A stretch of 64,000 nucleotides of DNA from Paraglaciecola marina (GTDB taxonomy: Bacteria > Pseudomonadota > Gammaproteobacteria > Enterobacterales > Alteromonadaceae), in the NCBI RefSeq assembly GCF_004360155.1, contig NZ_SAIS01000001.1, positions 620,001 to 684,000 on the forward strand, in the 5' to 3' direction. Position numbers and translations under genes: made by a program. The notes below the pieces were generated by a model, which had not been told where the DNA came from, searched no databases, and worked only from the letters and a program-made list of their open reading frames with translations. Numbering within the stretch: the stretch's first letter is position 1; every line of letters starts with the position of its first letter. This document shows, piece by piece, positions 53,105 through 61,656 of the stretch.

Positions 53105-53458
53105 ATGAGTCAACATCATAAAATTAATTATATTGAAATCCCTGTGAAAGGTTTAGCTTCTAGTAAAGCTTTTTTTAAAAAAGCTTTTGGTTGGGATTTT
53201 GTGGATTATGGTGACGATTATGCCGCTATAAGTGGTGCAGGTATTGATGGTGGATTGTATGTATCTGAACAGTCTGTATCTGCAGATAATGGCAGTGTCC
53301 TAGTGGTTTTGTATAGCGAGGATCTAGTAGAAAGCGAGCAGGCCATTCTTTCTGCAGGTGGCAGTATCAAAACGCCAACATTCGATTTTCCTGGGGGGCG
53401 GCGCTTTCATTTTCTAGATAGAAATGACAATGAATATGCGATGTGGAGTGATAAATAG
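53105..53458 (+). CDS. VOC (glyoxalase/bleomycin-resistance) family protein
   Basis: A 117-residue single VOC domain (INYIEIPVKGLASSKAFFKK, RFHFLDRNDNEYAMW). AAGGAG precedes the ATG. Role unknown; genes of this type act as small metal-dependent lyases or binding proteins. Confidence 0.88.
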   Translation: MSQHHKINYIEIPVKGLASSKAFFKKAFGWDFVDYGDDYAAISGAGIDGGLYVSEQSVSADNGSVLVVLYSEDLVESEQAILSAGGSIKTPTFDFPGGRRFHFLDRNDNEYAMWSDK

Positions 53459-53481
53459 CGATAAGGTCTCTTCCTTATCGC
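53458..53481. terminator. hairpin between VOC gene and rnhA
   Basis: 9-bp stem GCGATAAGG / CCTTATCGC with loop TCTCTT starting in the VOC stop codon, between convergent genes. No T-run follows. Confidence 0.55.
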
Positions 53482-53491
53482 CATCTACTAG

Positions 53492-53953
53492 TTATTCTGA
53501 GAAACCAGTATCTTCAATTAGATTTTTACCCTCAGCTGCGTGTCTAGCGAGCTGGTCACAAGCTTCGTTTTCAGGGTGGCCAGAGTGGCCCTTAACCCAA
53601 AACCAAGTTACTTTATGGCGATTAACTTGTTCATCAAGACGCTTCCACATATCTACATTTTTAACTGGCTTTTTAGCTGCTGTTCGCCAGCCATTTTTAC
53701 GCCAGTTTTTTATCCACTGATTAATTCCATTTTTTACATATTGGCTATCAGTGGTTAGATTTACTGTGCAAGGCTCACTTAATGTTGCCAGTGACTCTAT
53801 AGTGGCTAATAATTCCATTCTGTTATTAGTGGTGTGTTTAAAGCCTTGGCTAAGCTCTTTGCGGTGTTTATCAAATTTTAACACTGCACCATAGCCGCCT
53901 GGCCCTGGGTTGCCTAAACATGAGCCGTCTGTATAAATGTCAACTTGTTTCAT
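53492..53953 (-). CDS. rnhA: ribonuclease HI
   Basis: A 153-residue endonuclease degrading RNA in RNA-DNA hybrids. Start [17 protein letters not shown] with the first catalytic Asp, then NNRMELLA (Glu), LTTDSQYV (Asp) and [10 protein letters not shown] (Asp). Divergent from dnaQ, the standard gammaproteobacterial arrangement. Confidence 0.97.
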   Translation of the reverse strand: MKQVDIYTDGSCLGNPGPGGYGAVLKFDKHRKELSQGFKHTTNNRMELLATIESLATLSEPCTVNLTTDSQYVKNGINQWIKNWRKNGWRTAAKKPVKNVDMWKRLDEQVNRHKVTWFWVKGHSGHPENEACDQLARHAAEGKNLIEDTGFSE

Positions 53954-54064
53954 AAGTGCCTATTAGGTTAAGTAAATAGAAATTAGATAAATTTCGAGAA
54001 TTAAAAATTTAGCCCAGTATAATAACAGAAAGTAAAACCAGCTACTCAAGCAAAAGAGAGTGAA

Positions 54065-54772
54065 ATGCGTCAGATAGTATTAGATACAGAGACCACAGGG
54101 ATAGATCCAAAGCAAGGGCATCGCATCATTGAAATTGGATGCGTAGAAATGATAAACCGGAAATTAACGGGTAGAACCTATCATGTATATGTCAACCCAG
54201 AACGCTTAGTGGAACAAGAGGCGATTGAAGTACATGGGATTACCAATGAATATTTAGCTGATAAACCTTTATTTAGTCATATTGCTAAAGACTTTATCGA
54301 GTTTATTAATGGGGCTGAATTGGTTATTCATAACGCCCCCTTTGATATCGGCTTTATGGATCATGAGTTTCGAAGGTTACTGGGTAATCATATTAAAGAA
54401 ACGTCGCAAATTTGCACTGTCTTAGACACATTAGACTTAGCTAGAAAGATACATCCTGGTCAAAAGAATAATCTTGATGCGCTTTGTAAACGTTATGGTA
54501 TTGATAACTCTCACCGAGAGAAGCACGGAGCCTTACTCGATTCAGAAATTTTAGCCGATGTTTATCTAATGATGACTGGCGGACAAACTGATTTAAACTT
54601 AAGTGGTAAGTCCAGTGGAGACTCAGGTGTGCAAGTTGAAATGATTCGCCGCTTGCCCATAGATAGAAAACCGCTAAAGGTTGTAAAGGCAACGGCCGAT
54701 GAATTAGAACAACATGAAAGCCGTTTAGACTTAGTTGTGAAAGAAGGTGGTGTCAGTTTGTGGCGCCAATAA
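54065..54772 (+). CDS. dnaQ: DNA polymerase III epsilon subunit
   Basis: A 235-residue 3'-5' proofreading exonuclease. Exo I motif VLDTETTGID, Exo II HNAPFDIGFMDHEF and Exo III HGALLDSEILADVY are all intact. AAAGAGAG precedes the ATG. Divergent from rnhA. Confidence 0.97.
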   Translation: MRQIVLDTETTGIDPKQGHRIIEIGCVEMINRKLTGRTYHVYVNPERLVEQEAIEVHGITNEYLADKPLFSHIAKDFIEFINGAELVIHNAPFDIGFMDHEFRRLLGNHIKETSQICTVLDTLDLARKIHPGQKNNLDALCKRYGIDNSHREKHGALLDSEILADVYLMMTGGQTDLNLSGKSSGDSGVQVEMIRRLPIDRKPLKVVKATADELEQHESRLDLVVKEGGVSLWRQ

Positions 54773-54800
54773 TCGCCGTTTTATTATGAGTTGAAAGTAA

Positions 54801-56300
54801 ATGTCAAAAAGGCTTATATCTGCATATCTGTTATCTGTGGTTACATTACTAAGTTTGTATACTTATGCCGCGGATGAAACGATAGCGCCTGTTTCCCAAT
54901 CTGACAGCTCAGTGTTACCCCAGCCTAAAGAGCCGCCATTGACTCAATTAGGAAACGAATTCCACAATAATATTGAGTTACTACAAAACCGCTTTAGAAT
55001 TGATTATGAAGTGGAAGAAGTAACTATGATTTTCTTCCGAGAGTATGGCTCAACCCCCGTCGTCCTTGTAAAACCGGATGGTTCAAAGATATTTCAATCA
55101 AGTGCAAATGGCGAAGATATTTTCTGGTTTGATACTGCTACCTATGACATGGTAAGTCTAAAAAAGCCGACTCCTGGTCCATGGCAAGCCGTTGGTCAAA
55201 TTCAAGATGGTAGTCGTGTTATGGTTATAAGTGATTTAGCTTTACACGCAGATCCTTTACCTAACATAGTTTTTTCTGGTGAAATTCTAAAACAGACCGC
55301 TTATCTAACAAATAATGGTGTACCAATCGACTATGCTGCTTTTCGCGATGTAGTTGAGTTAACTATTACGTTAGCGAGTACCAATAACCCAGACTTTAAT
55401 AACTTTGGGGCCAAAATCGAAACGGTAGCCACTTTTGAAGATGATGGTAGGGGCATGGATGAAGTTCCTTTAGATGGTGTATTTACGGGGCAATTTAATT
55501 TGGCCATTGCTGATGGAGAGTGGATCCCTATGTTTAAGGTGTCCACTCCCATGTATTCTAGAGAACAGGTGGACCCCCCAATAAAATTATTTGCAAACCC
55601 CATTAAAGTAGATGTGGAATTAGATGGAGGGGGAGACGGTTACCATAAGTTAAAGGTAGATGCTCTACGAGAACATGTAGATATTTCAACTTTGCTTATC
55701 GATGGCAAAGTGCGTTTTCCAAATGGAGATATCCAAAATTTTTCTATTACCGATATGTCTGCGGATGTACGGGAATATTTAATCGTTAACTATGACTATG
55801 GGGTATATCGCGTCAAGCTTACAGCATACGGAAATACTGTAGACGGTAGGGAGTTTATTTTAGATGTTCCTGAGTATACATTTTTATCAGAAGAGCCTGA
55901 ACCAGAAGTCATAGAAACCGCCATGACTACAGATAATCCCTATGATACTACAGGCAATAATCTTCAGGTGGAACAGCAGGTGCTTGAAGATGAAAAAATG
56001 TCTAAGGCCATTTTGTATAGTTTAGTTATTGCTATTAACGGATTGCTGATTTTAGTTGGTGGCGCTTTAATTTATTGGTTTATATTGGGAAGAAGGCCTA
56101 AATTTTCTATTAAAGAGTTACTACAAAAATTGAAGCCAGAACCGAAACTTAATATTAATGATGAGACAGAGACAGAAAAGCCCTCTGGATTTTTTGCGAA
56201 GTTGTTTAAGCGGCAACCAAAAGTAGTAAAGAAGGCTGCTGATGAAACTAAAGAAAAACCTAAACAAGTAAACGAAGGTTTTAAAGATTTAAGCATTTAA
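54801..56300 (+). CDS. TIGR03503-like exported membrane protein
   Basis: A 499-residue protein with signal peptide (LLSVVTLLSLYTYAADE), a large periplasmic part of beta-rich character, a single membrane helix near 397-422 (ILYSLVIAINGLLILVGGAL) and a charged cytoplasmic tail rich in Lys/Glu. I match it to the conserved family TIGR03503 of marine gammaproteobacteria from the overall pattern and its position after dnaQ; function unknown. Confidence 0.7.
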   Translation: MSKRLISAYLLSVVTLLSLYTYAADETIAPVSQSDSSVLPQPKEPPLTQLGNEFHNNIELLQNRFRIDYEVEEVTMIFFREYGSTPVVLVKPDGSKIFQSSANGEDIFWFDTATYDMVSLKKPTPGPWQAVGQIQDGSRVMVISDLALHADPLPNIVFSGEILKQTAYLTNNGVPIDYAAFRDVVELTITLASTNNPDFNNFGAKIETVATFEDDGRGMDEVPLDGVFTGQFNLAIADGEWIPMFKVSTPMYSREQVDPPIKLFANPIKVDVELDGGGDGYHKLKVDALREHVDISTLLIDGKVRFPNGDIQNFSITDMSADVREYLIVNYDYGVYRVKLTAYGNTVDGREFILDVPEYTFLSEEPEPEVIETAMTTDNPYDTTGNNLQVEQQVLEDEKMSKAILYSLVIAINGLLILVGGALIYWFILGRRPKFSIKELLQKLKPEPKLNINDETETEKPSGFFAKLFKRQPKVVKKAADETKEKPKQVNEGFKDLSI

Positions 56301-56396
56301 TTGCTTTTTATAAGTGCGACTTCGCTGTAGATTTGGACAAATTGCTCAATCCTGCAGCAATCAACGATTTAAAGCGAATTTCATGCTAAAAACCTA

Positions 56397-56425
56397 TTGA
56401 CTAGTATGATGCGAACCCGTATTAT
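56397..56425 (+). promoter_or_regulatory. sigma-70 promoter of the tRNA-Asp array
   Basis: TTGACT, 17 bases, TATTAT, then a GC-rich discriminator CTGCGCCGCGG typical of stringently controlled stable-RNA promoters. It lies about 68 bases before the first tRNA. Confidence 0.75.
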
Positions 56426-56492
56426 CTGCGCCGCGGTTGAGGAGGGATATCCAATATTTCTTATCTAACCGTTTGATAATGTTGAAGATTGT

Positions 56493-56569
56493 GGAGTGGT
56501 AGTTCAGTTGGTTAGAATACCGGCCTGTCACGCCGGGGGTCGCGAGTTCGAGTCTCGTCCACTCCGCCA
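56493..56569 (+). tRNA. tRNA-Asp (GTC)
   Basis: 77 bases with encoded CCA. Acceptor GGAGTGG / CCACTCC, anticodon loop CTGTCAC with GTC, T-loop GTTCGAGTC. Close to the E. coli tRNA-Asp sequence. Confidence 0.98.
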
Positions 56570-56656
56570 ATTTCAACTTTGTTAATATTGCTTGTTTATG
56601 CTTATTTTACCTTAGGGTTTTAGATTCGTTTAAACAGTAATGTTTTGATTACGGCT

Positions 56657-56733
56657 GGAGTGGTAGTTCAGTTGGTTAGAATACCGGCCTGTCACGCCGG
56701 GGGTCGCGAGTTCGAGTCTCGTCCACTCCGCCA
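56657..56733 (+). tRNA. tRNA-Asp (GTC), second copy
   Basis: Identical over 77 bases to the copy at 56493-56569; spacer of 87 bases unlike the other flanks. Confidence 0.98.
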
Positions 56734-56762
56734 ACATCAAAACAAATATGCAATTTATATGC

Positions 56763-56839
56763 GGAGTGGTAGTTCAGTTGGTTAGAATACCGGCCTGTCA
56801 CGCCGGGGGTCGCGAGTTCGAGTCTCGTCCACTCCGCCA
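56763..56839 (+). tRNA. tRNA-Asp (GTC), third copy
   Basis: Identical to the other two copies, 29 bases after the second. All three are likely transcribed together from the promoter at 56397. Confidence 0.98.
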
Positions 56840-57003
56840 ATAAATTTGCTAGTTTTAAATCATCTTAGTTACTTCTTTATTAAATTTAATTCATGGGTTA
56901 TCTAACTAGGCTTTATTGTTACCTAGCTTGCAAATCAATGTTTTGATAAGCTCTATCTCCTAAATTTACTAGCTTTTACATATCCTCCAGAGAAGTCATC
57001 AAA

Positions 57004-58068
57004 ATGCTTTTGTTGTTACTATATATTTTTATTGCATTAGGATTTTCATTTATCTGTTCAGTTGCCGAGGCAGTTATTCTTAGTGTTTCTTCCGCCTATA
57101 TTTCAGTTCTTGAAAAAGGTAATGGTGCTGCAGGGAGTTTGTTACGTTCGCAAGTAACAGACATCAATCAGCCATTGGCAGCAATTTTAAGTTTGAATAC
57201 TATTGCTCATACAATGGGGGCAGCAGGTGCAGGTGCTCAAGCTGCTGTTGTATTTGGAGATGCTTATTTAGGCGTTGCTTCTGCTGTTTTAACTTTGTTG
57301 ATACTAGTATTTTCTGAAATTATTCCTAAAACCTTAGGGGCCACTTATTGGCGTCAGTTGGCACCGGCAACTGCTTACTTTCTAAAATATTTGATCCTTA
57401 TTTTGTGGCCTTTAGTGAGGCTTGCAAATATGTTGACCTCTAGAATGCACGATGAATCACCATTAAAAGGGTTGAGTAGGGATGAGTTATCGGCTATGGC
57501 AGCTTTGTCTCAGGAAGAAGGACAAATTGCGGCTACTGAAGCGACAGTAATGCAAAACCTACTCAACCTCAAAAATATAAAAGTTCGAGAAGCTATGACC
57601 CATCGAACAGTGGTGTTTTCAATTCCTGAGCTTATGACGGTTGCAGAATTTATTGATAAGCATGGGGAAGTTACGTTTTCACGTATTCCTATTTATGAAT
57701 TCAACGAGCCTGAAAATATTAATGGTTATGTTCTTAAATCAGACTTGTTGTTGGCTTTTTCTAAAGGGCAAGGTGATAAATTAGTTAAAACTTACGCCCA
57801 TGAAATGGTGACAATATTAAGTAGTATGCCATTAGCAAAAGGCTTTGAATTATTACACTCTAAGCGCAGTAACATGCTGTTGTTAGTTGATGAATACGGA
57901 GGACTTGAAGGAATACTAACAGTTGAGGACTTAGTCGAAAGCTTATTCGGAATTGATATTATTGATGAGAAAGATCAGGTCGTGAGTATGCGCAAGTTAG
58001 CTAAAATATTGTCCAAAAGACGAGAACGAAAACGTTTGAGTAAGTTTAAGGGTCAAAAAGTTGATTAG
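57004..58068 (+). CDS. CNNM/CorC-type transporter (DUF21 and CBS domains)
   Basis: A 354-residue inner-membrane protein. Residues about 1-150 form the DUF21/CNNM membrane domain (SVAEAVILSVSSAYISVLEK, FSEIIPKTLGATYW), followed by a CBS pair (about 190-310; VREAMTHRTVVFSIPE, LLVDEYGGLEGILTVEDLVE). The C-terminal CorC transporter-associated domain is missing. Linked in the family to magnesium or sodium/magnesium export. Immediately upstream of lolD. Confidence 0.9.
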   Translation: MLLLLLYIFIALGFSFICSVAEAVILSVSSAYISVLEKGNGAAGSLLRSQVTDINQPLAAILSLNTIAHTMGAAGAGAQAAVVFGDAYLGVASAVLTLLILVFSEIIPKTLGATYWRQLAPATAYFLKYLILILWPLVRLANMLTSRMHDESPLKGLSRDELSAMAALSQEEGQIAATEATVMQNLLNLKNIKVREAMTHRTVVFSIPELMTVAEFIDKHGEVTFSRIPIYEFNEPENINGYVLKSDLLLAFSKGQGDKLVKTYAHEMVTILSSMPLAKGFELLHSKRSNMLLLVDEYGGLEGILTVEDLVESLFGIDIIDEKDQVVSMRKLAKILSKRRERKRLSKFKGQKVD

Positions 58069-58083
58069 GATTAGATATTGATT

Positions 58084-58776
58084 ATGGGTGAGTTATTGTC
58101 TTGTGTAGGCTTAAGCAAAGAGTATAACGAAGCTGAAAATAGCGTAACAGTGTTAAGTAATCTCAATTTTTCAATTAACAAAGCGGAACAAGTGGCTATT
58201 GTAGGCAGTTCTGGCTCTGGTAAAAGTACCTTGCTACACCTATTAGGTGCATTAGATAAGCCTACTCAAGGTCGTGTATTATTTGAAGGTAAAAATATAT
58301 TCGAGTTTTCTCAGCGTCAGCAAGCGCAGTTTAGAAACCAGTCTTTAGGCTTTGTTTATCAATTCCATCATTTACTACCAGAGTTTAACGCCTTAGAAAA
58401 CGTAGCCATGCCATTGATGATTGGTAAAGTCCCTATCAAAGAATCAAACCAAAGGGCCTTGGCTATGTTGGAGAAAGTTGGGTTAGCAAACAGAAGTCTT
58501 CACAAACCATCTGAATTGTCTGGTGGTGAGCGCCAGCGGGTTGCAATAGCTCGAGCCTTAGTGACAGAACCTCAATTAATTTTGGCTGATGAACCTACGG
58601 GTAATTTAGATCAAAAAACCGGTGAAAGTATCTATCAATTATTAAGTGATTTACGTACACAAATGCAAACCAGCTTTGTGGTTGTAACTCATGACATTAA
58701 ATTAGCACGCCGTTTAGACCGCTCATTACATTTGATTGAAGGTACGTTAACTGCTAATGATTTGAGTGGTATTTAA
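58084..58776 (+). CDS. lolD: lipoprotein-releasing ABC ATPase LolD
   Basis: A 230-residue ATPase that powers extraction of outer-membrane lipoproteins. Walker [10 protein letters not shown], the LolD-typical [20 protein letters not shown], signature [15 protein letters not shown] and Walker [16 protein letters not shown] at 58084 or TTG at 58078, the latter with AGGA seven bases upstream. Its stop overlaps the ATG of lolE. Confidence 0.95.
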   Translation: MGELLSCVGLSKEYNEAENSVTVLSNLNFSINKAEQVAIVGSSGSGKSTLLHLLGALDKPTQGRVLFEGKNIFEFSQRQQAQFRNQSLGFVYQFHHLLPEFNALENVAMPLMIGKVPIKESNQRALAMLEKVGLANRSLHKPSELSGGERQRVAIARALVTEPQLILADEPTGNLDQKTGESIYQLLSDLRTQMQTSFVVVTHDIKLARRLDRSLHLIEGTLTANDLSGI

Positions 58777-60011
58777 TGCACTTAATTTGGTTGTTAGCTT
58801 GGCGTTTTCGTTCTAATAAACGCCAAAATGGCTTTATTTCATTTATTTCAGCCTCATCGACTTTTGGTATTGGTTTGGGCTGTTTTGTGTTGATTTTGCT
58901 GCTATCTGTAATGAATGGATTCGAAAAAGAGTTAAAAGAACAGCTTCTGTCCATAATTCCTCACGCTGAGTTTAAATCTGTATATCGTCAAGGTATTAAC
59001 GATTGGGAAGGTGAAATAACTCAATTGAAAGCTCATCCAAAAGTGACATTTGTTGAGCCCTATGTAAAAGCAACTGGCATGTTACAAAAGGGCAATAAAA
59101 TGAAAGCCGTGGACATGACTGGGCTCGAACCTTCTTATGCAGCCAGTGGTTTTTTACCAGCTTTGGTCTCTACAAGTGAATGGCAAGAATTTAAAAGTGA
59201 CACTTCTAATATTTTTTTAGGGAAAGGCTTACTTACAACACTCAGTTTAAAAGTAGGGGATAAGGTTCAAATACTCTTACCTCAGTTAACAGATGATTTA
59301 AGTTTGAGTGCTCCTAAGTCATTAACACTTAAGGTTGTGGGGAGTTTAGAACTAGGGGGGGAACTAAATAACCATACAGGTTTTATGCATATGTCTTTAG
59401 CAGCTGAGATTCAAAATATTACACAAGGAGCCCAAGGTATTCGCTTGAGGTTTGACAATCCTTTCGAAGCTCAGACCCTAACTCAAGAAATTGGGTATGG
59501 ATTAAAACCTGAGGTGTATATGTCTAACTGGACAATTAGCGATGGTAATTTATACCAAGATATTCAATTAGTAAGAGCGGTGGTTTATATCGCTTTGTCT
59601 TTGGTTATCGCTGTAGCTTGTTTTAATATTGTTTCCAGTTTGGTCATGGCTGTGAATGAAAAACAAAGTGAAATTGCCATGCTCAAAAGTATAGGAGCAG
59701 ACAACAGTTTGATTATATTGGTGTTTATGATGCAAGGTACCTTTAATGGCATAATAGGGACGTTATGTGGGGTTGTTTTAGGCGTTATGTTCTCTGTATA
59801 TTTAGCAGATATTTCACTATTTATTGAAGGCCTATTTGGTATTCAGTTTTTATCAGGAGATGTTTATTTTATTGATTTTTTGCCATCTAAATTAGAGTGG
59901 CATGATGTATATTTGACTGCTTCAATAGCGATTGGGTTGAGTATTTTGGCTACTATTTATCCTGCTATTAAGGCTTCTAGAATAAATCCTGCAAAAGTTT
60001 TAGGTCATTGA
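58776..60011 (+). CDS. lolE: lipoprotein-releasing ABC permease LolC/LolE
   Basis: A 411-residue inner-membrane protein with one N-terminal helix, a large periplasmic MacB-like domain and three C-terminal helices (LVIAVACFNIVSSLVMAVNE, KQSEIAMLKSIGAD; ILATIYPAIKASRINPAKVL). It overlaps lolD by one base. Only this one permease gene is present locally, so it may act as a homodimer (LolF type) or partner a LolC encoded elsewhere. Confidence 0.9.
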   Translation: MHLIWLLAWRFRSNKRQNGFISFISASSTFGIGLGCFVLILLLSVMNGFEKELKEQLLSIIPHAEFKSVYRQGINDWEGEITQLKAHPKVTFVEPYVKATGMLQKGNKMKAVDMTGLEPSYAASGFLPALVSTSEWQEFKSDTSNIFLGKGLLTTLSLKVGDKVQILLPQLTDDLSLSAPKSLTLKVVGSLELGGELNNHTGFMHMSLAAEIQNITQGAQGIRLRFDNPFEAQTLTQEIGYGLKPEVYMSNWTISDGNLYQDIQLVRAVVYIALSLVIAVACFNIVSSLVMAVNEKQSEIAMLKSIGADNSLIILVFMMQGTFNGIIGTLCGVVLGVMFSVYLADISLFIEGLFGIQFLSGDVYFIDFLPSKLEWHDVYLTASIAIGLSILATIYPAIKASRINPAKVLGH

Positions 60012-60039
60012 TAACGCGAGTAATTAAATTGTGTTTATT

Positions 60040-60077
60040 AAAAAAGGGCTGCAAAGTTAAATTTACAGCCCTTTTTT
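60040..60077. terminator. bidirectional Rho-independent terminator
   Basis: Arms AAAAAAGGGCTG / CAGCCCTTTTTT with a loop of about 14 bases between the convergent lolE and symporter genes. Confidence 0.85.
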
Positions 60078-60089
60078 ATCACACCACTT

Positions 60090-61466
60090 TTAATTAGATT
60101 TTTTATTTATATCTTCCAAGTGGACTTCTTCTTCTTTCAATCCTGCTTCTAAATCATTATAGGTATGGGTATCAAGTTCGTTTTCACTTTTCCCTACAAT
60201 ACAGGCCACCATACAATCACCAGTTACATTCACTGCGGTTCTAGTCATATCAAGTAATCTGTCCACACCGATAATTAACGCAATCCCCTCTACCGGTAAA
60301 TTAACCTGTTGTAACACCATAGCAAGCATAATAAGACCTACACCTGGCACACCAGCGGTACCTACAGACGCTAATGTTGCGGTTAGGATCACCATCATAT
60401 AATCACTCAAGCTTAAATCTACAGCGTAAACTTGAGCTATAAATACAGTCGCGACACCTTGCATAATTGCGGTGCCATCCATGTTAATGGTTGAACCTAA
60501 TGGCACGGTAAAAGATGCAACAGATGATTTGACGCCTAATTTTTTGGTCGCTGTTTCCATAGTAATAGGTAAGGTAGCACTACTACTGGATGTGCTAAAT
60601 GCAAACAATGCTGCATCTCGCATTTTTCTAAGTAAAATTAGAGGGTTTAGTCCACTTAATAATTTTAAAATTATCGGGTAAGAAACAAACGCATGGACAC
60701 CTAACACAAACATAACTAACGCAAAGTACTTAATTAGACTTTTTATCGTATCAAAATCAACAGTTGAAAATAACTTTGCCATTAATACGAACACGCCATA
60801 TGGGGCTAAATTCATCAGTATTGTGACTAATTTCATAATAACCACGCTTAAGTCATCAAATACTGCAGTTAGACGTTTCCCTGTTGCACCCGTCATAGTC
60901 ATCGCAATACCAAATAAAACAGCAAATACAATGATCTGCAACATGTTGCCTTGAGCCATTGCATTGATTGGATTGGTGGGCATCATGTTAATAATAACTT
61001 GGCCTAATGAAGGCGCTTCTTTGGCAACGTAGGTTGCATTTGTTTCCAGGTTTAGTCCTTCTCCAGGTGCAACCAATAGAGCGAAGCCTACTGCTAAACT
61101 GATGGCAATCGCTGTGGTGCCTATGTAAAGTAAAATAGATTTACCACCTAAACGACCTAGTTTGGAGGGATCAGATAAACTTGATGTACCGCAAACTAAT
61201 GATACAAATACCAGAGGTACAACAAGCATTTTTAAGCTGGCAATAAAAATTGAACCAATTACGTTAAATATACCGTCGACTAAAAGTGCATACGTAGAAA
61301 CCTGTATCCCCAATACACTAAACGAAAAATCTCCGCTATCATCAAATAACCGATTTAGTAATGCTCCGATAACTATTCCGGCGATCATGCCGATAAAGAT
61401 ACGAGCGGTAAGACCCATTTTGGGCTTTGCTGATTTTGGTGGTGATACATGATTAGATTTGGTCAT
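60090..61466 (-). CDS. dicarboxylate/amino acid:cation symporter (DAACS)
   Basis: A 458-residue inner-membrane symporter of the GltP/DctA family for glutamate, aspartate or C4-dicarboxylates. The serine-rich hairpin STSSSSATLPITMETA, NMDGTAIMQG (HP1/TM7 cation site) and DMTRTAVNVTGD (TM8 substrate Arg/Asp) are intact. AGGA precedes the ATG. Which acid is transported cannot be fixed from sequence. Confidence 0.93.
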   Translation of the reverse strand: MTKSNHVSPPKSAKPKMGLTARIFIGMIAGIVIGALLNRLFDDSGDFSFSVLGIQVSTYALLVDGIFNVIGSIFIASLKMLVVPLVFVSLVCGTSSLSDPSKLGRLGGKSILLYIGTTAIAISLAVGFALLVAPGEGLNLETNATYVAKEAPSLGQVIINMMPTNPINAMAQGNMLQIIVFAVLFGIAMTMTGATGKRLTAVFDDLSVVIMKLVTILMNLAPYGVFVLMAKLFSTVDFDTIKSLIKYFALVMFVLGVHAFVSYPIILKLLSGLNPLILLRKMRDAALFAFSTSSSSATLPITMETATKKLGVKSSVASFTVPLGSTINMDGTAIMQGVATVFIAQVYAVDLSLSDYMMVILTATLASVGTAGVPGVGLIMLAMVLQQVNLPVEGIALIIGVDRLLDMTRTAVNVTGDCMVACIVGKSENELDTHTYNDLEAGLKEEEVHLEDINKKSN

Positions 61467-61656
61467 GAAAATCCTAAGCTTTTGTTTTTGTTAGTTGACG
61501 CTGTGATTAAATGTTTGCGATAAACCTTAATACACGAGCCATTTAATTAGCTTTAGTAAAGTAATCAACAATAGATTACCAAGTTTGTTCGCTAAGCTGA
61601 ATAGTTAAAGTACATCTGTAACAAACTCAAACCTTATAATTGGATAGGAAAGGTAT

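Larger units (their letters stand above)
56301..57003 (+). other. tRNA gene region
   Basis: Non-coding apart from the tRNA-Asp array and its promoter; I see no terminator of standard form after the last tRNA. Confidence 0.6.

Noticed and set aside
56444-56464. Copy of the alginate operator-like GGATATCCAATAT near the tRNA genes
   Set aside because: Lies in the transcribed leader of the tRNA array, without the full CTTATAT core; most likely chance.
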